Shown here: positions 1-13,218 of the stretch, piece by piece | Layout: each line of letters starts with the position of its first letter | Numbering within the stretch: position 1 is the first letter of the stretch | Source: Cytospora piceicola | Lineage: Eukaryota > Ascomycota > Sordariomycetes > Diaporthales > Cytosporaceae | Assembly: GCA_023375675.1 (NCBI GenBank) | Contig: JALQBC010000009.1 | Coordinates: forward strand, 1,116,001-1,180,000 | Direction: 5' to 3' | Length of the DNA stretch: 64,000 bases | Made by a program: the position numbers and the translations under genes | The notes under the pieces: model-generated | Told to the model about the DNA's origin: nothing | What the model saw: only the letters and a program-made list of their open reading frames with translations | The model's database searches: none

Positions 1-2603
1 TCTCGCATCAGGCTCATCCACAGATAGGCTCCCTCGCAAGTGCAGAGACCCTTTCGGAAGTCCGTTTACGACCCTCAAGTGTGTGGCCAGGGGCGTTGTC
101 ATATATACCACCTTCTTCCCCAGCCAACTGTGATGGTCACCACTGCTCGGAAGAGTCTGATGCAGTGGGTGGCCTCTCATTGTGGCCCGACTCAGTCAAC
201 CCAGCTTCCGTCCACCCGCACTGGAAGAGAGGAAACCAGGGTTTTTCTTGCTGGCCGGTTCATTGACAGCTTGCGCTAATGCCAGCCTCGGACCTTGGAG
301 GTTCTGTGGCTCCCAAGCAGAGCAGCCAGCATATCGAGATGCATACCCCGGATGTTCAATGACGCCACGATGACCAAGATAGTTGCTCGCTGTCCCGACC
401 TCGCCAACCCTTGGTGGAGCATATTCCTGGGTGGATGTCGTGTGCAGCCTGCCGAGGAGCCTTGAGCTTGAAACGTCTGAGGCGAACAGTGAATGGGTCA
501 AGACAAGGGGAGGATGTATCTCCAACGGCCATTTAGCCCCCAGAGCCCACCGGAGGGGCTCATTGCCTTGATACCGAACAGGAGAGCTCTCGAAGTTAGG
601 CCTGTGGCGTGATTATTGATATCACACGTATCAGATGGGAAGTCAGGAGCTACGCCACGAAGCCTATGCTGGCCAGTCAGGTGACACGCTTTGCCCATCA
701 CCGAGATTGGGTTGGCCGTGGGCCTCACACGACCGTTGAATCCTTCACTTCTTTCTCGTGTCTACTGCAACGGCACAGCTTCAAGCCACTGGTCACCCAC
801 CCTCTACTTGTAACTCCCGAGTCTCATGACGCTAGCAATCTTCACCCCCTGGTCTAGGTCATCATGCCATCCGGTAGGTGTTACATGGTTCCCCGGATGA
901 GGTACACACCATCCCCTGGACTCTCTGCATCATGATCGGGCTCCCGAGGATGGCTTCAGATCTCCCGAGACAACCCGCGTCCAGACAGTTCTGCACATCC
1001 ATCCTGTGCAACGAGCCCCAACGGAGAGTGCGGGCTACGTACTTACTGCAGCATCTATACATGCGGTTGGCCCCTTATGGAGGTCAACCCAAGGTCCCTG
1101 GGGTTCCATTCCAGCGCCTGTAACCATCGGGGACATCAAGTAGTAATGAACTATTGGCTATCGTAAGCACACCTCTCGGTTCTAGCTGGGGTTGTTCTCG
1201 GCTTCAGATGTCACAAAGCCCGCCCACAGGAAGCACCCCCTCCCCCGGGTATCCGCTAGAAGCAAATCACTGCTACCTAATTTGGGCGGAAGATTCCATT
1301 CCCAGAACCCAACATACCCTTTGACTCGTATTCGAAGGGTACACCGATCTGCGGCTGGGGAAGTGGTATTCAGAAGGCAGTCGACGCGGACGTGTACTTT
1401 CCCCACTGGTTTCTTCTATGTGTAATGGTGAATCACCATAGGATTGTTGTTCAAAGGACACTCACTACATTAGTTATTAGTTGGTAGTCAGCTACAGATG
1501 CCTGCGCGGCGCGCCATTACAACAGCTTAGTGATAATTGAGTAATAGAGGTGTCCATGAGGTGTCCATGATCTAGCTAAAAGAGTAGTGCTAGAGATTCT
1601 CAGCTTAGTGGCATATGAGCAGTAGAAGACACCCTTGAGCTAAAGGGGTGGTGCTAAAGATACTAAGCGAGAGAGAAGCGCCGACGCACTGGGAATCGAT
1701 CGAGTACGCTTAGCATGTGAGCATGTATAATTCACATGCTCGGGAACTGAGTAAATACGATGTAGGTCAAGGACGGACAGAGTCCGTTGCCTGCTCGGTG
1801 GATTAATAGTCGACATAGAAGTGCTATAGAATGACTCGAGGTGCTGTAGTGTTATGTGATCGTATGAACTGGTGTCGTGCCGGAACGGTATCGTTGCGGA
1901 GATCTGAAATGGATGCGGAAGAAACTCCAGGACTAAAACCCCTAGGGTGAGGGGGTCGAGGTAGTTGAAGCTAAAACTGAGGATTAATCCATGGGATCTA
2001 AAAATACCTGAGACTAGGTTTTCTGCATGTGTTGCAATGAAGGTCGAGACTCTCTACTAAGGTTATACCCTAATCCAAGACGTCGTCAACCTAGAGCCGC
2101 CATGATCTGTACCACAGCTGAAAGAACCTTATGGGACCACTCGGTTGAGATTCAGAAAGGAGAGTCTATCAAGAGATGAGTAAATGATGTATTGCCAGGG
2201 AAATGCCATTCAACGCGGAAGTCTAGCTAGGTGAATCCAGTCTCCAGCCACATATGCCCAAAGCAACGCGTCCGTCGGTGTGATGTTAATGTAGTGAATA
2301 GAAGCCCAGAATGCAAGAACCCAAAAATACCAACCCAGCCTACACCAAGCTCAAACAATCCGATCTCATGCGCTGTATAAATAATAGAAAATATCTCTGT
2401 GATGTATGTCCTTCCTCTCGAAACGACCGTCTTGAAGATGATCCATCAGGTGGAAGCTACTTCCGAGCAACCCATATCGTCGAGCCCAAAAGGAACGCTG
2501 TCAAGACTCCTCCCAATTCTTCCAACGGTGCACTCCGTCCTGACCATCACCATCGAGCCGCATCGTGTGCTCACATCTCTCAACCACGGGCTAGCGCGAC
2601 GCC
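1..2603. other. Intergenic left edge, no supportable gene
   Basis: No reading frame here has convincing coding character or a recognisable family. Open frames are short, overlap on both strands, and mostly lack an ATG. Small repeats are visible: an 11-bp tandem duplication GGTGTCCATGA at 1549-1570, a near-perfect palindrome ATGGTGA-A-TCACCAT at 1425-1439, and a diverged direct repeat of about 36 bp (1574-1610 and 1638-1672, both opening with AGCTAAA). The part from 1480 to 2300 is richer in TA steps than the flanks and may be an old repeat relic, but no terminal repeats could be paired. The last 300 bases should contain the 3' UTR of the F-box gene, which is transcribed leftward. Confidence 0.6.
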
Positions 2604-4691
2604 TCACATCACAGCACACGCCGCAGTCCTCGCCCGCCTCCTTCCACCACCGGCGCCTCCCACGCCCTCCTCCTCATCCGCATGCGCCATCTGAGCCTCC
2701 CTCGCCCGTCTCCTCCTCCGCCTCCCGCCAGCACCACCAGCCCCCATCTCCTCGTTGGCCTGCATGTAGTCAGCCCACTTGCGCTCCAGCCTGCTGGCGG
2801 ACGCCAGGTCGCCGCGCAGGACCCGCTTCGTGTGCTCGTCGACCGTCATCTGCCACCCGTAGAAGCACTTGAGCGCGATCACCTCGGTGGGGTACGTCTT
2901 CTGCTGCCTCTCGCCGCTGGCCCCCCTCGTGGGGGACGCCTTGATCTCGGCGTTGCGGGACAGCACCTCGCGCACGCCCGTCCACGTTACGTGCTGGCAG
3001 TCGTAGACGGCCATGCTGAGGCCGATCTGCGGGTGTCGGGTGCTGTCTTCGGTGCGGCTCGAGCGCCGGCGGACCATCGAGGCGGCCTCGGCGAGGACGA
3101 GGTCGGAGACGCGCGTGTTGTCCAGATACGCCGACTGGAGTTTCTTGCAGCTGCGGATCACCGGCAGCATGCCGGAGTCTCCCAGATCCTCGCAGGAACT
3201 GATACACAGATGCTCGAAGTTGGGCGCACAGGGGGATTTGGCCAGATTCTCAGAGAGAATGTGGTTGGTGAGTCCTCTGCAGTCTTCCAGGTCCAGGTGT
3301 GTGAGCCGAGGAGTCGTCGACAGAATAGGCTCGAGAGCTGCGTCAGTGAGACCTGTGCAGTGAGCAAGTGACAGGCCCTCGAGATCGGGCACGAAGTGAC
3401 CTAGCGCCTGCACGCCGTCGGAGGTCAGGGCCTTGCACCGGCTGAGATCTATGTGACGAAGTTTCCGAGGAGGCACGATTGGTTGATCCGTCAAGATGTC
3501 GATCACAGGGTTAGTTCCATGGATCATCGTACTCAAGGCCTGGTCGTCCAGGTCGTCGCATCCTGTAAGAAGCAGTCGTTCCAGGCGATTCGTCTTGAAT
3601 ATGGCCGATGCCACACTTATGTCGTCGAATCCTTTGACTTCTCCAGCCCGCAGATCCTTCAACTTGGGACAGGCTTCAACAATCACCTTGACACCCTCGG
3701 CATCCATATGTTTGCACCAAGAAACGTTGAGCAGCTCTAATGACGGGCAAGACTGCGCGATGAGTTTGCACGTCGTGTTCGTCACAGCAGTGAGTCCGGT
3801 AAGGTTGAGATGAGCCAATTTATCGTTATTCCTCACCAAGTTGTGCAGGGTCGTTCGTTGCAGGTTCCGGCATCCTTCCAGGGTGGCATTGATGAGGTTC
3901 CTGCACGCCTTCACAATGACTTCCGCTCTCTTGTAGTGTTCCACCTGAACACAGCCTCTAAGGTTGAGATCCTTGATGAACGGTCCAGCCGCAACAATGA
4001 TCTGAGCCAGTGACTCTGCCGGTATGTCGCGGTAGAACTCCGACGCATCAAAAGACGTCCATAGCTGCCCATCGAAGCACAGATCGTGAAACTCTTTGCA
4101 AACGGCCGAAGTAAGAACGAGATCTCTGGGCTGTAAGAAACTGAGGACCTGGATCTTGATCTCACGAGGAAGATGTTCCCAGATGTTGAACAACGCCTTC
4201 TTCGGCCTGAGATCGGCAGGTAGTGGAACGGTCAAAGTGGATGAGGCGGCTCTATCAAGGTTGGTAACCTTACGTGCAGCCAGTCCATTCTCAACATCAA
4301 AGTAGGAGTCCTGGCCTGGGGTGCCGGGTATGGATGTCGGTGCTGTCGACAGAGCACCATGTGAGGATGCAGAGAAATAACCAGGACTTGGCTGTCCGAA
4401 TGGAGATGAGCTCGAGGCGGCCAGGCTCACACAGGAGAAGCTCCCTGGGCCATAGTAAGGGCTGCTGGAGGATCTTGCACGACCAGCATGAGATAAGGAC
4501 GGTGACGATGACCCGTGCTGAAGCCCACGAAGCAGCCTGTGACGGTTTCCCTTCTTCTTGGGGGGAAGTTCCGCTTCGATGATCGCAGGGGGATCGAGAA
4601 AGGCTGGGTCGTTGGAAAATGCCTCGATCTCCTCGGCGTGAATGTGTCCAACGGTCGTAGCCGTGGCCGCGGCAGCCAGTGCTTCACTCAT
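2604..4691 (-). CDS. F-box and leucine-rich-repeat protein (SCF substrate adaptor, Pof2-like)
   Basis: A single-exon gene of 695 residues. I start it at the ATG at 4691 (MSEAL...); the open frame extends eight codons further 5' only through a GTG. Residues 1-160 are Ser/Pro-rich and probably disordered. An F-box (LPREIKIQVLSFLQPRDL... VCKEF... LW) lies at about residues 167-214. It is followed to about residue 560 by repeated LRR units of the cysteine-containing type (for example LELLNVSWCKHMDAEGV, LRHIDLSRCKALTSDGV, LTHLDLEDCRGLTNH). The C-terminus is Arg/Gly-rich. By family, it would bind Skp1 through the F-box and recruit a target for ubiquitination through the LRR surface. The family is related to AMN1, Grr1 and fission yeast Pof2; the target cannot be inferred. 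The 4.5 kb upstream separates it from the divergently transcribed PAS kinase. Confidence 0.9.
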   Translation of the reverse strand: MSEALAAAATATTVGHIHAEEIEAFSNDPAFLDPPAIIEAELPPKKKGNRHRLLRGLQHGSSSPSLSHAGRARSSSSPYYGPGSFSCVSLAASSSSPFGQPSPGYFSASSHGALSTAPTSIPGTPGQDSYFDVENGLAARKVTNLDRAASSTLTVPLPADLRPKKALFNIWEHLPREIKIQVLSFLQPRDLVLTSAVCKEFHDLCFDGQLWTSFDASEFYRDIPAESLAQIIVAAGPFIKDLNLRGCVQVEHYKRAEVIVKACRNLINATLEGCRNLQRTTLHNLVRNNDKLAHLNLTGLTAVTNTTCKLIAQSCPSLELLNVSWCKHMDAEGVKVIVEACPKLKDLRAGEVKGFDDISVASAIFKTNRLERLLLTGCDDLDDQALSTMIHGTNPVIDILTDQPIVPPRKLRHIDLSRCKALTSDGVQALGHFVPDLEGLSLAHCTGLTDAALEPILSTTPRLTHLDLEDCRGLTNHILSENLAKSPCAPNFEHLCISSCEDLGDSGMLPVIRSCKKLQSAYLDNTRVSDLVLAEAASMVRRRSSRTEDSTRHPQIGLSMAVYDCQHVTWTGVREVLSRNAEIKASPTRGASGERQQKTYPTEVIALKCFYGWQMTVDEHTKRVLRGDLASASRLERKWADYMQANEEMGAGGAGGRRRRRRAREAQMAHADEEEGVGGAGGGRRRARTAACAVM

Positions 4692-7600
4692 CTTGTTATG
4701 AGTTGGTTGTGTCACTCAAACGACTTCTTCACGGGAAGCGTGCAGGCTTCGAGAATTTCGAGATTGTAATGGTGAAGAGCTTCTACCGTTCAAGTATCGC
4801 GATTTTCGAGATGATACCAAGATACCTAGGTAGTTGCGGGTAGCGCTCCAAGGTTACCGATTAGTGGCGAGGCTATCCCTATTACCCGAAGGTAAGTAAG
4901 TACCTGAGTGCGTTGCTGAACGGAACGCAGGAGATGGGTCCGGGGGAAGAATTTCACTGCCACGCCGGGCAGAATATTCGGATAGAAAGCGAAATTTAAT
5001 GAAGAGACGACAGAAGAGGAGAGGAGAACAGAGGTGAGGTCAGAATGGCAACAACGATGGTAATGGCAATAGCATAGAATATGCCAGTACGCGAGTCGTT
5101 TTCTCGGCTCACTTCACCGGAATTAGGTTTGGACCATTCGAGGGCGGATTGGCTTGGCAGCAAGCGGCGTAGGTTGAGAGTCTTGGGAGGCGGCTACACC
5201 GTTGAGATCAAAGTCCCCATCTGACGAGACGGGGAACCAAGCTGCAAGCTGTTGATTATGAAGTATCCAGAAGAACAAGTGGTGGGTGGTAGGTAGACTC
5301 TATTTGCTCATAGAGAGACCAAGAGGCAGACAGACTGCTGAAGAAAGAGGGGCGCGTGCTTATTGGAGTGACCAAGAGTGAGAGCCTTGGACCACTTGTA
5401 GCTCCTCGGCGTCGATCCAAGGGCGGGGTGGTGTGGACTAGGGGCAGAGAGACGGATGTTCGGTTGAGCTGATGAGCTGATGAGCTGATGAACTGATGAG
5501 TTGCGGGGAGTTTGTGAGTCTGCTTTAAAAGATGAAAGGACTGGGAGAACGTCAGTCGCGATGCCTCAACTTGACGGGTGGGCCCAAGTCCGCCACATCG
5601 GCCACGGTGTTTCCGACCGATAAGACATGGTATTATTCTGAAGTGTTACTGAAGGGGACCGGTGAATCCTGGTTCTGCATGCCCTGTTTCTTACCTCTTT
5701 GTGTTGCGGCCGTCGTCAGCTACCTAGGTAGCTTGTGTTCAGCTTGGAAAGGACAGTCGGAAGACTTGTCTGTCTGTCTGTCTATCTGTCCGAAGCAACA
5801 TACGGGCAATAAGAATGAATAAGAGCAGAAGCCGCTGAATCTAATAGTAGTAGATCGGGAAAGACCTCGGGATGGTCCAGAAGTTTAAAAAGCCATGAAA
5901 GACTCAGGGTCCTGCTGATAGCCGCATGGGCGTCCACACACACGCCTTGATGTTCCCATGCAACCATGTAAGTAGATACTGCATAGTAGAGTGTTAGCGT
6001 GTTAGCTGCCCACACCCACCTGCATCCTCCATGTCCCTCCCTCTCAACTCGTTTCTTTATCGCGGTAAGCCGTGAGGACATCCCCGTGCCCCGTGCAGTA
6101 GTGCGGGGAGCTGGAAAAAGGCCGGCCTTCTAAGCTTCTATGGCTTCGTCGGCCCGCCTGGAAATGGTGACATTGCATTCTATCTGTCCATAACAACTAA
6201 TTATGACCCCGCCCTCCCAAACTCCTTCTCCTTTTCGCATCTCATGCCCCAGCTGCAGATGATCGACTTGGGTGGCACTGTGGCCTTCTTACACGTTGGT
6301 TCGTGACCCTAACCGGCGACCATCTGCTCTCGCGCCATTGGTCAACGGGCACGTCCACCACCCAAGACGATTGCCACTTGTACTGTGCAGCCGATTCAGG
6401 GTCTCACCCCTTCCTTATCTTTCCTGACGGCATCATGACCACCACCATTCAGACCATATCGAATATCCAGGGTTCAGATATACAAAGGCTGTGCAAGGCA
6501 TTGAAAGCAACATTGAAAACGGTCTTATGAGTTTGGATGTTTTAAGGAGTCTGGCCTTGTTTATCGTATGCATATCTCCTGTAAGCATTTAGATAGGAGA
6601 GAGGCATACATACTCAACTACCTAGGTACCTACCTAGGCAGATACAACTTTAGGGTATCAGCACAATGCGGTATCATCCGTACCAGATCCCGATCCAATC
6701 TAACATCGTATATACTGTACAGTACATGCAACTCTGTGCACACGTCAAGTGACATGACTCTCAATGACGATCTCAAGACGTTTCCTGTGCTTCAAGGTCA
6801 TCTTAAGGTTTACCCAACATAACCACCTTCAAAGTCGGGTTTGATTTCCAACCTATAGTCTGGGAAACTGGGAAGCTCGGGTTCAATCCGGCTCACTGTG
6901 TTAACATCTGGATACATCAAATGACATGTATGTAGCTGATACTTGCGGGGCAGAAGTGGGGGTCTTATGTAGCGAGGGTCCACGGTCTGGTGCCGATGTC
7001 CGCTATCGATAAAGAACCATGTATGGTACTTATACCCCATACTCGACGGAATATCACCCCTGAGACAACAACTCATCAAGTCATTCTGGTATCCAGTGCA
7101 CTCATCCTGGCCAGGCCCTATACACAGTAGTACCAGTCATCCTGTAATGTGACTTGCGCATCAGTCGGCCAGTTTCCTACCGGCTACAGGGATAAACTAA
7201 GTATGCGATACAAGCATACTCATATACCTACCTAAGTACTTGAGTAGGTAGCCTAAACGTACAGGCCGCAGAAGACCATTAAGGCGGGTGTCAGCTGTCA
7301 GCATCCTCATCGAGGCTCTCTTCAAGTCAGTCATTGGAGGAAAGGCTCCTACTAATACTGACTACTGTGTAGGTCTCGCCGTCAAGATCCTCAGGAATTC
7401 TTACATGCAGAAGCACTTGATACTAGTATCGACTTAGTAAGATATCTAGGTACTTAGGTAGGTTTGGTATGCCTCATAGCAAGTACATAAGTACTTACTT
7501 GATTAGGGTTGCTAGAAACTCCTGCCAATACACGCGCAAACAACACGCCGTCATCCATTCGCATTGTCTACTGCCCTGTACCCAGGTAGGTACCTAGGTA

Positions 7601-9153
7601 GGTATGTAAATAGGGCGGACGTGTGGGACAAATATTCGATATGTAGTCTTGTATCTAGGTACCTGAGTTAGCCTGTTAGGTGTGGAGGGGTTGACCCTGA
7701 CGCAATTGTTCTCAAAAACCAGGGATTTTCACATGTTTCGACACTGTGCTGCTTTCTTAAACCCTACCAAATTACATACATACCTACTTAGAGGTACTTA
7801 CTTGCGTACTTCTATTTAGTATCTTCCTAGGTACCTAGGTAGGTGGTTTGTGGGCAAGGTATTGCCGCAAAGGTCCCAGCAAATGTCCAAGCGTATGCCC
7901 GACCACTGCTTGCCAGAAGCCGTCAGAAATTGTTTTAATGGCTGAAGCTTAAAAGGAAGGATATGGGATTCCCAAGGTGGTCTTTGATTGCTGGGCTCGT
8001 GGGCCAGAAATGACAGTGATCTGCTGATGATCCTCCCAGTAAACGGCACGGAGAACACTGTCACCATACAGTATGTACTTACTGCATTTGATGTCCAACC
8101 CGCTGTGGGGCGAACTCCCAGAACCTTCAAGACACTCCGCTTCATGAAGCCTCAGCTTGCTGAGCAAGCCCAATTCAGTTTCCCCATTCCGTTTGGACCC
8201 TTCAAAAACTCAAATGTCCAATTTTGCACCTGCACGTAATACTGCTCCGTGAATGGGATCCGGATTTTTCGTACAAAAGCTACTAATGTCTCAGGACCCA
8301 AGATCACATACTGTACGCGACCACTACTACACCACTAGAAGTAAAAAATCTACAGTAAACTGCAGTGACTCGGGACGTTTGCCCAGCCTTTTGTTGCAGT
8401 CCTCTCCTCTCTCCTCGCTACTGAACATCTTGTCTTTGTTCACCAAGGCGCTCTGCCAATTCTACTACTACCATTAACATTAACTTAGACGGGACTCGCT
8501 CTCAACGGTCGCGGAACCAAAAGCGGCTTGGCCTTCCAACCACGCCCAACGGAGCGCTACGACCCCAAACCAGAGCGGCACGAGAGCTTGTAACAACTGA
8601 TCGAAGTGGGGGCTTAGAGAAGACAGCTCGGTGCTGCTGTTGCGTACTTTCAACAACTCACCACCCGAGAACCCCTTCAGACAGACACCGGCACAGACTC
8701 CGCCTCCATCTTTTGCGGAGTTTTAAGTCTATACGTATACAGACTTTGCTGGTGAAAGATAGCCGACGATCACAATTCTTCACCCAGCCTCACCCAAACA
8801 GAGCCTCGTCAGGTTTATCCGACCGACCCTCGCCAATCCTTGCCGTCCAGTCGCCCCGACCCCCAATGAGTCCGCCCTCTTCCCGAACTCGACTACCCAC
8901 CTGAACCTCGACCTGACCTGGTCGCAGATGCCTGCTATTGCTTCTGCTTTCTGAGACCTGCGCAGACGATTGCTTTTACCTGCCCTCCATTCTTCCGGGG
9001 TGTCAGGGTGTCAGTCACATTCCTGGAGGATTGCGTAGCCCGCCGGATCACAACAACAACTCGACTAGACCAGAAGACATTGACGCGACCGTCCTTTCGA
9101 ACCTCAAGCCAGCCACGGCTCCGAATTGCTCTGACTGGTATCTCGAACCAAGA
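4692..9153. other. 4.5-kb divergent intergenic region rich in TACCTAGGTA motifs
   Basis: Shared upstream region of the F-box gene (leftward) and the PAS kinase (rightward). No frame in it looks coding. It contains five exact copies of the palindrome TACCTAGGTA (4823, 5721, 6619, 7591, 7832) and many near-copies, densest between 7200 and 7850. Short simple repeats include GAGCTGAT units at 5466-5500 and a TGTC run near 5768. The stretch from about 8480 to 9150 is C/T-leaning and probably holds the kinase promoter and 5' leader. Confidence 0.6.
7440..7850. repeat. Cluster of CCTAGG-type palindromic motifs
   Basis: Two exact TACCTAGGTA copies (7591-7600 and 7832-7841) sit among overlapping variants such as ATCTAGGTACTTAGGTAGG (7445 onward), CCCAGGTAGGTACC (7581 onward), TCTAGGTACC (7653 onward) and TACCTACTTAGAGGTA (7780 onward). 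The units are self-complementary and made of CCTA/TAGG steps. The function is unknown; they could be a short dispersed repeat or a protein-binding palindrome. Confidence 0.7.
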
Positions 9154-12100
9154 ATGGTCGAGATAGGAGGGAAAGGCCATGATCATGGTGCGTTTGGCCC
9201 TGTGGCAATGCGCTGTTGTTGGCACACGCGGCAGCAACAGATTTGACGGGGTCTTGATGCTGACGCCAGTGGCTCTCTTGCAGGCGCCGACTTCCAAGCC
9301 CATGGTGGGGAAGATGCAGGCAGACGTAAAGACAAGTCCTCGGCACCTTTGCAAATTCCCAAGATGAATCGCAGTACCGGAAACCTGGCCCTCTTGGCTA
9401 CAGAGAAGTCAGAGAAGGCTCGGATGCGCATGTCCTTCGATGCTGGGGCTGCTGCTGCTGAATATGACCATCTTGCAAGGTGAGCTGCCAACGCCCTGCC
9501 CCGGGCACCCCGTATTTCGCCTCCCATCCCCCGGCTTGACCAGAGTGACTTGCCCTTGTGCCACCGCCTAGCCCATGTCAGAGAGATCCTGGTCATGTGC
9601 CCTTGTTACCTATGCCCATGCCCATGTCCAATAACTTTTGGCTGCATTATTCTTAGCCCATCTGCTCTTGATGCCGCTTTGGCTGCTGCATGTCGACTTG
9701 ACCGTTCAGCTAACCTGCCGTGAAACGAGCAGATCCCCCATCATGACGGACCACAACAACGGTCTTGGGCTGTCAGGTCTCCGCCGAATACGCCAGTCTC
9801 AACCCTCTAGGAGTGGTACATTGGGACCTTCAACCGCTACCTCCCGGAGCCCGTCTATAAGCCTTTCCCGATCAACATCGATGACTATGTTGCAGTCTTT
9901 GGGGACTTCAGGGCCTTCATCGCCAGCCTTCACCGAGGACCTTTCTCGCTTCCCCTCCGAGTCCCTCCACTCCTTTTCGTTCGCCCACCAGTCCGAAGAT
10001 TACATACACAACCGTCAAAACGTCCTCAAACGTTCCATCGAGTACATGAAAGATCGAATAGGCCGGTCGGCCTCCTCCAATCCAGGATTAGCGAGTGTGC
10101 AAGCAAGAGTATCGGGAGATTATGAGCAGCAACAGATGTTGGAGCTATTGGCGAAAGCACAGTTAATGGGCGTTGGTGACCCATCTCATCCTGAAGGACC
10201 TCTCACCGGGCCTGCAGACTTGTCGGCTGCAAATGTGTTCGACAAGAACTTCATACCAAGAACCGAAAGCCCCGAACCTTTGGATTCACCTTCAACATCC
10301 CCGACGTCCCCCCGACCTGCCGAGTTCCCTAGACCAGAAAAAGAATCCACCGAACCTGATCCTACAGAGAAGCAAGATACATCTCGACCACCATTTTTGT
10401 CAGCAACATCGGAGGAAGACAGCTCTGAGAGCTCGTCTAGGACGCCAACCAACGAGAGTGGAACGACGCAGATGACAAGCCCAACACCATCGAGGAGGCC
10501 CAGCCTACTGAAACGGACCTTTACTGACACTGTCCACGCATCGATGCAGCAAAAGCTCATGGATGCCATTGCTCAGCCGTTCGTGGCCGGGCAGCCTGGG
10601 TTTCCCGACACGATCGGCTCTCCAACAGGGCACCAGTCCTTCAGCTCCTCCATGAGTGGTCCCAGCGCTCTGGGGTCTTCCGTGCATGGGCATTCAAGCA
10701 GATGGGCACCGGCCGCCCAGGCAATTTTTACCACCGAAGCCAAGCCGCCATGGACGATCCTCGCCGCCAACGACCTGGCCTGCTTGGTCTTTGGGGTGAC
10801 AAAGGCAGAAGTGCGAAAAATGGGGATACTAGAAGTAGTGCAACAAGAACGGCGAGACTGGCTAGAGGACAAATTGAAGCATGGTGAATTTGAAGCCGAC
10901 ACTGGAACCGAGTCGGAGACCGAGAGTGCACAACCAACCGCCAAGGCATCAGCGAGGTCTTCGGTGTCATCCAATCTTCTGGGGGCGAGGGGTGGTGGAA
11001 TCACAGCAAAACTCCTCTCCAAACCCAATTCAAGATCACAAATACCAAAGATAACCCCCACCAAGAGGCCAGAGACGTTTCACAGCGGAGATTGGCGACC
11101 TCCTAGAGTAAGCGGCGGAGGACATTCGAACCACAGGAGCAACAAATCCAGAGGTGTGCTATTGTGTGGCGATGTTGTTCCCATCCAAAAACGTAATGGG
11201 GCCACGGGATCAGCAAGCATATGGGTGAAAGAGAAGCGAGTCGGTCTGATTTGGGTGGTCGAAGAGATCCATGAAGACGTCGCATACGTGTCACTCGACG
11301 AGGATGGCATAGTCACCAAAATTACTGGAGAACTGGCTTCCATCTGGGGAGACGAGGATCTACGGCCAGGCATGGACATCGGGAAGTTGATACCTCGCAT
11401 TCCACGGCAAGGCATCGACCCGAGGTATGGAGCCATCGACTATGCGCAGATCGCACGACGAAGATACTACACCTGCCGAAACAGCGAAAGAATAAACATC
11501 CCGGCAACAGTGGACCAGGTACGGGGGCAGACTGCACTTCGCATCTCAAGTTTCCCCCACATCGCGGGTATCGTTGTCGTGGACCCAGTGTCTCTGACAA
11601 TCAAGAGCTCCAATTCCGTCTTTTGTGGCGCATTGTTTGGCCATGAGAAGCCGGACGGCATGCCCATCAGCTCGCTCCTGCCGAACTTTGATAAAGTTTT
11701 GCGTATATTGACCGAGGAAGATGGTGTACACTTGGTGGATGGAATCGTCGTGCCTGAGCATAGTTTTCGAAAAGCATTCGCCTTTCTCGGACTTCGAGAG
11801 GGACGGCCAGATGCTGCGAGCACGTTCCTCCGGCCGGAGGGCCTACCTGCCAAGCACCGGGATGGGACAGAACTGAAGATCGATGTCCATATGAGAGTTG
11901 TCAAGAGCGAGAAGCAAACCATGTTGCACGAGGAGCCTCTTGTCGAAGCAGACGAGGATGAGTCTGCCATTGCAGAAGACCAATTCCCAGTCACACAGAC
12001 AGAGATGGTGTTCGCCTTGTGGATTACATATTCTAGGCACATTCATGCCACCAAGTCTAACTTGGGAGCAGCCTCGCCCCTCCTTTCGGGCACAGCGACC

Positions 12101-13218
12101 CCCCTCCGCCAACCTTCCCCTGGTCAAGCTTCTGCGCCTATGCCTTCAGAGCTGACACTATCTGATTCGGACGAGCCGAAGAAAGAGCCCAGGCCATCTT
12201 CAATGTTTGGCAAATCCATCAAGGAAGCTGCACTGAACGCTGCCGCAAAGTTGACTGGTTCGCGGGCGTCCGACAAAATACAGGTGGAGTCAAAGCAGAG
12301 GAAGACGAAAACGCCTGTTGCCAAGGCCGTGGAGCCTGTAAAGAAAACTATAGATGATTTCGTCATACTCGAGGAGATGGGCCAAGGTGCCTACGGTCAG
12401 GTCAAGCTCGCCAGGTACAAGCCGACCGGAAAGAAGGTTGTCGTCAAATATGTCACAAAGAAGCGCATTCTTGTGGACACCTGGACAAGGGATAGGAAGC
12501 TGGGTACCGTGCCCCTCGAGATCCATGTGCTGAGCTTTCTCCGCAGAGAAGACCTCAAGCACCCCAATATCGTGGAGATGGAGGACTTCTTCGAAGATAG
12601 TGTCAACTACTACATCGAGATGGTTCCTCACGGCCTGCCGGGGATGGACCTTTTCGATTATATTGAGTTGCGGTCAAACATGGAGGAGCACGAATGCCGA
12701 AGTATCTTCGTTCAGGTCGCGCGTGCGATCCACCATTTGCATATCAAAGCGAAGGTGGTCCACCGTGACATCAAAGACGAGAACGTCGTGCTAGATGGAG
12801 AGGGGGTCATCAAGCTCATCGACTTTGGCAGTGCGGCATACGTCAAGAGTGGCCCCTTTGATGTCTTTGTGGGCACTATTGGTATGTTTTGGACCCCTCC
12901 AATAACTTTTACTATCGAATCTAACAATTTATTCTAGATTACGCCGCGCCGGAGGTGCTAGCCGGCAACCCTTATAACGGCAAGGAGCAAGATGTGTGGG
13001 CGCTTGGTATCCTCCTTTACACCATTATCTATAAGGAGAACCCATTTTACAGCATCGACGAGATTATGGATCGCGATTTACGGGTGCCGTACACGGTCAG
13101 CGACGAGAGCATCGACCTCATCCGCTGTATGCTGAACCGCGATGTTGAGCAGAGATATGACATCAACCAGGTGTTGGAGCATCCGTGGTGCAAGATGGAA
13201 GACGACGACGACGAGTGA
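9154..13218 (+). CDS. PAS-domain serine/threonine kinase (PASK / Psk1-Psk2 family)
   Basis: Four exons: 9154-9187, 9284-9479, 9733-12881 and 12938-13218, giving 1219 residues. The introns start GTGCGT, GTGAGC and GTATGT and end TTGCAG, AGCAG and TTCTAG. The joins keep one frame throughout, and 9154 is the first in-frame ATG. The large central frame has no ATG before 9743, which is why the two short upstream exons matter. A PAS domain lies at about residues 405-460 (WTILAANDLACLVFG), and a second PAS-like region at about 590-730. The kinase domain spans about 950-1212, with a GQGAYGQV glycine loop, HRDIKDEN catalytic loop (about 1085), DFG (about 1106) and, across the last intron, GTIDYAAPE. 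In yeast the family senses nutrients and phosphorylates enzymes of glycogen and UDP-glucose metabolism and translation factors. It is convergent with the TBC gene. Confidence 0.92.

Noticed and set aside
6870..6900. GGGTTCAATCC, resembling a tRNA B box
   Set aside because: It is one base short of the B-box consensus, and no A box, acceptor stem or terminator T-run fits around it.
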